From contig NC_083599.1 of NCBI RefSeq assembly GCF_020882245.1, forward strand, positions 77,111,745-77,175,744: a DNA stretch of 64,000 nt. The letters run 5' to 3'. Of the stretch, positions 58,961-64,000 are shown in pieces. The notes below the pieces were generated by a model that saw only the letters and a program-made list of their open reading frames with translations, was not told the origin of the DNA and did not search any database. Every line of letters begins with the position of its first letter. The stretch's first letter is position 1. A program made the translations under genes and the position numbers. This DNA comes from Rhopalosiphum padi (Eukaryota; Arthropoda; Insecta; Hemiptera; Aphididae).

Positions 58961-60561
58961 TTATTTATTATAATTATTTAATATGCATCTTACGTTACAG
59001 TATCGGTTTGGAATAGTTACATATTGACTCGTATCGAAGACTGAGTCCGATATGTGTTCGATAAGTATCACTTGTATATTGTACGACACGTCGACACACG
59101 TATAATTTCTTGAAAGTTGAACTTATTCTTTCTTTAATTTAAAGATTTCAAATAGGATGCAAGTATCCAGAAAGTGACTAAATTGTATATATCATTATAT
59201 TTTATAATTGATGTGTACCTACTTGATACAAAATATTTAAAACAAAAATGCAAATGTAAATTATAATTACAGGCTCCAATTATTATAAATATTAATATAT
59301 GTTTTAAATATTATAAGCCAACTCCAAGAAAAATAACATTTTAATTCATAGTTAAACGTTTCTAAGGCATTATACATTTAACAGTATGAAAACATCGGCC
59401 TTCATAGGAAAGGAGCGCGCTCTGGTGTCTATAAAACTGTGGTAACAATTTCAATCAAGAGTAATCTGAAAAGAAGTATAATAAATATTAAAATACTAAC
59501 CTAACCATCTATTGAGCATTTTATCAGTTCTCCACGATTTTGAAAATCTATTAAAACAGAAAATGCATATATACATGCATACAACTTTTTATACATGTAT
59601 TCCGATCAGATTTCAAATTAATACATCTAAATAATAATTAATACTATAAATTATATTATTAGAGTACTAATAAACTAGTTGGTAGTTGGTATAAAATTAT
59701 ATTTAAAAAAATAATTTAAGTTTATGTTATAATATGTTTAATTATAAATATTATAATAAACCTTATACTCATATGTATAATACAATATTTAAAGTTCTAA
59801 TATTCATGGCTATTAAGATTCCCTTGGTTGATATACTCGAAAAAAGAAAAATGGTGCATTTTGTCGAATTTGTGTAGCTATTTCTAAATCTAATAAAAAT
59901 AACGGACAAGACTTAGGCACATTATAGAATTGAAGTCATATAAATGACTATTACCAACTTTTTAAATTTGGTTATATTAAAATAATACCTGAAATAAAGT
60001 TGATAGTTGATCTTATGTCTGTGACTTACAACAATTTAAAAAATAATTCTTGGTTAAAAAGACTAGAAAAATTAACATTGTCAACATATTTAATATGTTA
60101 AATTGAACTCATAGTTTCATTTATATTTTAATGTTTAACCTCAATACCACTCTGTTTATTATTTGTTTTATAATAATAAAATAAAATATCAATTTACATT
60201 TATATTACTAATAACAGTCATTCGCATGGTCTAGTCATTCCATGATTTTTTTTCAACACATTTCTTGTGTAAATGTAGATTATTTTATAGAAATTATAGT
60301 ATAAAACAAAATAAATAACAATAATTTTGATCTTGGGATGCATTTGCACACCTTTGCATCCCACAAATGACGCCACTGGTGTAAATAATATGGAAATATT
60401 ATTTAAATTAAACATGCGTTTAGGTCTTATCAATGGAGGTTATGATAATATTAATATATTATTTTATAAATATATTTGAGAAAAAAAATATAATAATTTT
60501 AGAGTAGTATTACTTTCTATAAGTATTAGTGAACAATATAGATACCTACATATTATAAATA
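58961..60561. other. Non-coding stretch
   Basis: AT-rich, no gene or repeat with recognisable ends. Confidence 0.45.
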
Positions 60562-60861
60562 CAGTAAAACCTTTGAATAGCGGACACTCACGGGACCGAC
60601 CAAATTGTCCACTATTGGGAAAAATTGATAAAATAAAATGTATGTATTTATGTCTGAAAATTTAAATATTATTGACTTTTTAAACATTTATTTATCATTA
60701 CATAATTTATTATAACTAGACGTAATAAAATATGTTATACAAAATTACTTATTGAAAAAAAAATCTGAAATTTTAGTTTGTTTTTTTTCTTGTATTGCAA
60801 TTGCCTCAAAATTGGACTGGAGTTGATTAACTAGTGACAATGAAACTGCGTCATTCTTATT
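60562..60861 (-). mobile_element. pogo/Tigger-like element remnant
   Basis: TA followed by CAGTAAAACCTTTGAATAGC (60562) is a classic pogo-type terminus. Just inside, the minus strand 60861-60745 encodes LVNQLQSNFEAIAIQEKK and KQTKISDFF before a stop, which resembles the C-terminal tail of CENP-B/Tigger-like transposases. The rest of the gene and the other end are missing. Confidence 0.65.
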
Positions 60862-61781
60862 GAGACATAACGTCTTCAGCCTAAGGCGCAGCGCCCACCA
60901 AAGTAACATGACGCATGATCTGACACGTGATATGACAAGTGATTTTATAGTAACATGTTACTCCCAAAATTTGTTATTGAAGTATAGGAAAAATCACGCA
61001 TGTCCGTACACCGATCAAACATGTCAGAGCATGAGTCAGTTTTGAATCATGTCTGGATTTTTGTCAATGACAAAAGTGGTGCTTGCACTACTTTTGTCAT
61101 TCGTTATTTACTAGTCAAAGTTATTATACATATTTAATATTTAATATTTAATATTTATTTAGTTATTTAATTTCAAAAAGATATATTTTGAGTAATACAA
61201 GGTACATAAAAGTAAGTAGTTTTTTTTTACCTATATAATATAATATATTACGTATTTAATTATATTTAATGTATTATAAAACTTTATTTTTATTAATTAC
61301 TATTTTATTATTTATTATTTATTATTTATTTTATTTATATTATATAATATAATATAAATTAATATTAAATATCAATCGTTAAAATATACACATTATTATT
61401 TTATAACTTTACAACATAATACAATTTATTTATGCTATACCTATCTTAAGTGCTGTAGAACCAAAAACATTATTGTATAATGTAAAATTTAGTAAAATGT
61501 ATTAATATATTCATGTATTAAAAATGTATAGAAGTATGAAAGACGACCCAGATACAAATGTACAATTTGTACAAACCGTACAAATGTTTCCTTGTTTGTA
61601 TGATCATACAACAAAAGAATATTCAAATAGAAATGCACAAGATAAGGCTTGGGGTGAAATTGTAAAGAAATTTGACGCCAGCAGTAAGAAAAAAAATTAT
61701 TATTATTTTTAATCATTATTAATTGTCATAAATTATTGAGATGTTTTTTTTAAGTCCTTAGTATAGTACTGTAGTATGTAT

Positions 61782-61783
<2 letters not shown>
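60862..61783. other. Non-coding stretch
   Basis: A GC-richer patch at 60880-61060, a hairpin at 61066-61101 and then simple AT sequence. A small frame at 61524-61712 (+) is not supported by any domain. Confidence 0.4.
61066..61101. repeat. Hairpin, 17-bp arms
   Basis: AATGACAAAAGTGGTGC, a TT loop, then GCACTACTTTTGTCATT: one mismatch (G-T capable) in 17 pairs. Could be a foldback transposon tip or a small RNA precursor; no flanking repeats were found. Confidence 0.6.
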
Positions 61784-61826
<43 letters not shown>

Positions 61827-64000
61827 AAAATTACCTACACCTTTAAGCTAGGCTTGTGGTGGTGTAGGGAGTAACAGTACATATATATATGATTTAATTA
61901 ATTACTTAATTTAACAAATAATAACCAACATTGTAAAATAATTAAAATAATTAAGAGATACTAAAATATACAATTTTCTTATAATAGACATTTCCTTAGT
62001 TCACTAGATAAAATGTTGTTTATACATTTTTTTATGTTAATTTGATCATTAAAAATATTTTTTTTCACATCAATTGGCAAGGCGTTAAAAATGACAGGAC
62101 CCATATAATTAATAAATTTTTGACCAAAACTCGTATTAGTAAATAAGACTTTAATATTACATAGTCTATCTTCCCCCAAAGGCTTGTCATTCTGTTTAAT
62201 AAAGAAAAAGTCTGATTTTTTATGTACAAACATGATTGCGGATTTTTTGTAAAGTAATTCAAGCGGAAGCACATTAAACTCTATATAGTTTAACGAGGTA
62301 GACCCAATAAGATTGTCCTTTTTCAGACATATACGAATTAAACTATTTTGCTGAACCCTTAATGGCTTAAGAACATTTATGGATGCACCTCCCCAAATTA
62401 CCATGCCATATTGCAATATAGATTGGTATAGAGAAAGATAAACTATTCTCAATGTATGAGATGATGTTATATGTTTTAATATATGAAATTTGAACATTAA
62501 CGATCGCAATTTTACTATTAAACTATTGATGTGAATATTCCATTTGAGGTTACAATCGAATATTAGTCCTAAATATTTAATTCTTTTTACTATATTGATT
62601 TTCGGGCAGTTACAGTTTGATACAATTGAACAGTCATGTAAAGTAATTTCTTCAAACGGTGGTAAAGTATAATTTATTGAAAAAACCATGAACATTGTTT
62701 TGTTGAAATTTAAAGAAAGTTTTTTAATATTTAACCACTTTATTATTTTCTTGAAATTTAATTCCGTTTTTTGTCTAAGAGTTTCCCAATTACTACTTGA
62801 TAATAACAGACATGTATCATCCGCATATACAACTATTTTTCCATCAACTCTCATATCACATAGACTATTAATGTACATAATAAACAAAATTGGACCTAGA
62901 ATACTACCTTGAGGTACACCATACATAACTTCATTTACCTGTCCCAAAACTCCATTCATATTTGTAATTTGTTTCCTCTTATTTAGATAGCTTTTGAACC
63001 AGTTTAAACAAATACCATTTATACCATAACTACTGAAAACTTTAATTAATAAACTATGATCTACAGTATCGAAAGCTTTCGCTAAATCTAGAAATATACC
63101 TAATGCTTTATCACCTTTATCGAGTGCTTTAGAAATAAATGTTGTGACAGCATATAAAGCATCTTCGGTACTTCTCCTAGGTCTGAATCCATATTGATTT
63201 TTAGAAAGAAGACTGTTATTTTCCAGATAATCTATCAAACGAGCTTTGATAATTTTTTCAAAAATTTTTGAAAAACTACTCAACATAGAGATTGGTCGGT
63301 AATTGTTCATATTTTCTTTATCACCACCTTTATGTAGAGGTTTAATTATTGCTACTTTTAATTTATCTGGAAAAATACCAAGTCTCAGACTTAAATTGAA
63401 TATGTGTGTTAAAGGATTTATTATATACGGTGCTAAGTTTTTTAAAATTTTGACATTAATTTTATCAAAACCACAGGCCACATCGTCTTTAAAATGATTT
63501 ATTATATTCATGATTTCCATCGAGTGAATTTTTACCGAGAAAAAATTGTTGAAATTGATCACTGGTGTACGCTCATCAGAAACTTCATCAAAACATTTAT
63601 CTATTTTATTTGCTAGATTTTGTCCAATAGTGGAAAAAAACATATTTAAATGATTGGACGCAGTTAAAGGTTCTTTTTGTGCATCAATAATGTTCCCGTT
63701 ATAGTTAAGGCGTTTTATGATATCATTATCAGTATTTGGTTTATTAGTTAGATTTTTTATTAATTTCCATGTGTTTTTAGGGTCTCCAGAAACACGCTGA
63801 AATTGGTCATTGTAATAATTTATTTTTGCCATTTTAATAACATAGTTTAGTTTATTTCTGTACTTTTTAAAGTACTGAATTAATTTAATATTGTTTGGAT
63901 GTTTTTTTGTTTTTAAAGATAATTCTTGTTTTTTACGCACCGAGCATAACAAACCTGATGTCATCCAATTTTTTAAACGATTAGTTTTAGAATTAAGTTT
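61784..64000 (-). mobile_element. LINE (non-LTR retrotransposon), 3' part
   Basis: The minus-strand reverse-transcriptase frame ends at 61979, is followed by a ~155-bp 3' tail, and then by a 39-base A-run (61784-61822, read as T on the plus strand). The 5' part lies beyond the right edge. The long intact A-run suggests a recent insertion. Confidence 0.85.
61979..64000 (-). CDS. LINE ORF2 reverse transcriptase, 5'-incomplete at window edge
   Basis: The frame is open from the window edge (64000) to the stop at 61979, about 673 residues. Reverse-transcriptase motifs in order: YRPISMLSSFSKIFEK, NQYGFRPRRSTEDAL, FLDLAKAFDTVDH, GVPQGSILGPILFI and the catalytic VVYADDTCLL, followed by the thumb and a C-terminal region. 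The endonuclease domain should lie upstream, outside the window. It resembles Jockey/R1/I-type insect LINEs, clade not resolved. No stop or frameshift is present in the visible part. The first ATG (63964) is internal, not the true start. Confidence 0.9.
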   Translation of the reverse strand, partial: KLNSKTNRLKNWMTSGLLCSVRKKQELSLKTKKHPNNIKLIQYFKKYRNKLNYVIKMAKINYYNDQFQRVSGDPKNTWKLIKNLTNKPNTDNDIIKRLNYNGNIIDAQKEPLTASNHLNMFFSTIGQNLANKIDKCFDEVSDERTPVINFNNFFSVKIHSMEIMNIINHFKDDVACGFDKINVKILKNLAPYIINPLTHIFNLSLRLGIFPDKLKVAIIKPLHKGGDKENMNNYRPISMLSSFSKIFEKIIKARLIDYLENNSLLSKNQYGFRPRRSTEDALYAVTTFISKALDKGDKALGIFLDLAKAFDTVDHSLLIKVFSSYGINGICLNWFKSYLNKRKQITNMNGVLGQVNEVMYGVPQGSILGPILFIMYINSLCDMRVDGKIVVYADDTCLLLSSSNWETLRQKTELNFKKIIKWLNIKKLSLNFNKTMFMVFSINYTLPPFEEITLHDCSIVSNCNCPKINIVKRIKYLGLIFDCNLKWNIHINSLIVKLRSLMFKFHILKHITSSHTLRIVYLSLYQSILQYGMVIWGGASINVLKPLRVQQNSLIRICLKKDNLIGSTSLNYIEFNVLPLELLYKKSAIMFVHKKSDFFFIKQNDKPLGEDRLCNIKVLFTNTSFGQKFINYMGPVIFNALPIDVKKNIFNDQINIKKCINNILSSELRKCLL

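Overview
The window is animal, almost certainly insect, DNA. It is strongly AT-rich, its coding regions are split by GT-AG introns, and its mobile-element families (intron-containing CACTA-like and MULE genes, Bel/Pao, hAT, Tc1/mariner, Helitron, LINE) resemble those I associate with aphids and other sap-sucking Hemiptera. The aphid placement is inference from family recognition, not from a search. I see no rRNA, tRNA or CRISPR array.

Left third (1-27 kb): a stack of nested DNA transposons. Element A (window start to 4155) carries an intact eight-exon gene for a DUF4806-type protein and apparently no transposase. It abuts the end of a PIF/Harbinger-like element with a MADF-domain exon (4543-4807). 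From 4852 a second element, D, begins with a CACTA terminus. Its zinc-finger transposase gene is on the minus strand and is split by an 8.5 kb element, B (7677-16163). Removing B with one copy of a 2-bp duplication restores the D reading frame exactly. B holds two genes in the same direction, a tnp2-like DDE transposase and a second DUF4806 gene, and shares its terminal motif with A. A decayed third pair, element C (19.8-26.8 kb), has the same gene order and is interrupted by a Helitron fragment that lacks its HUH nuclease and has a stop in Walker A. I infer that the transposase plus DUF4806 pair is the coding content of one transposon family.

Middle (27-45 kb): a hAT remnant with an 8-bp target duplication, two short inverted-repeat elements and a tandem repeat precede a remarkable gene at 34247-39278. 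It has fourteen exons with consistent phases and encodes FLYWCH, an intact MULE DDE transposase core and a C-terminal RING finger, about 677 residues. It looks like a host gene or a domesticated transposase. Next come a frameshifted FLYWCH-MULE transposon (39.4-41.6 kb), the 3' part of a Bel/Pao retrotransposon with an LTR, a broken mariner-type fragment and a stray Bel gag fragment.

Right part (45-64 kb): mostly non-coding sequence with repeats, then an apparently intact Tc1/mariner element with TA duplications and a DD82E-spaced transposase (49872-52122). It lies just upstream of an unrecognised five-exon gene (52291-56443). A foldback element sits in that gene's first intron. The window ends with a pogo-like remnant and the 3' part of a LINE on the minus strand, with an open reverse-transcriptase frame running off the right edge.
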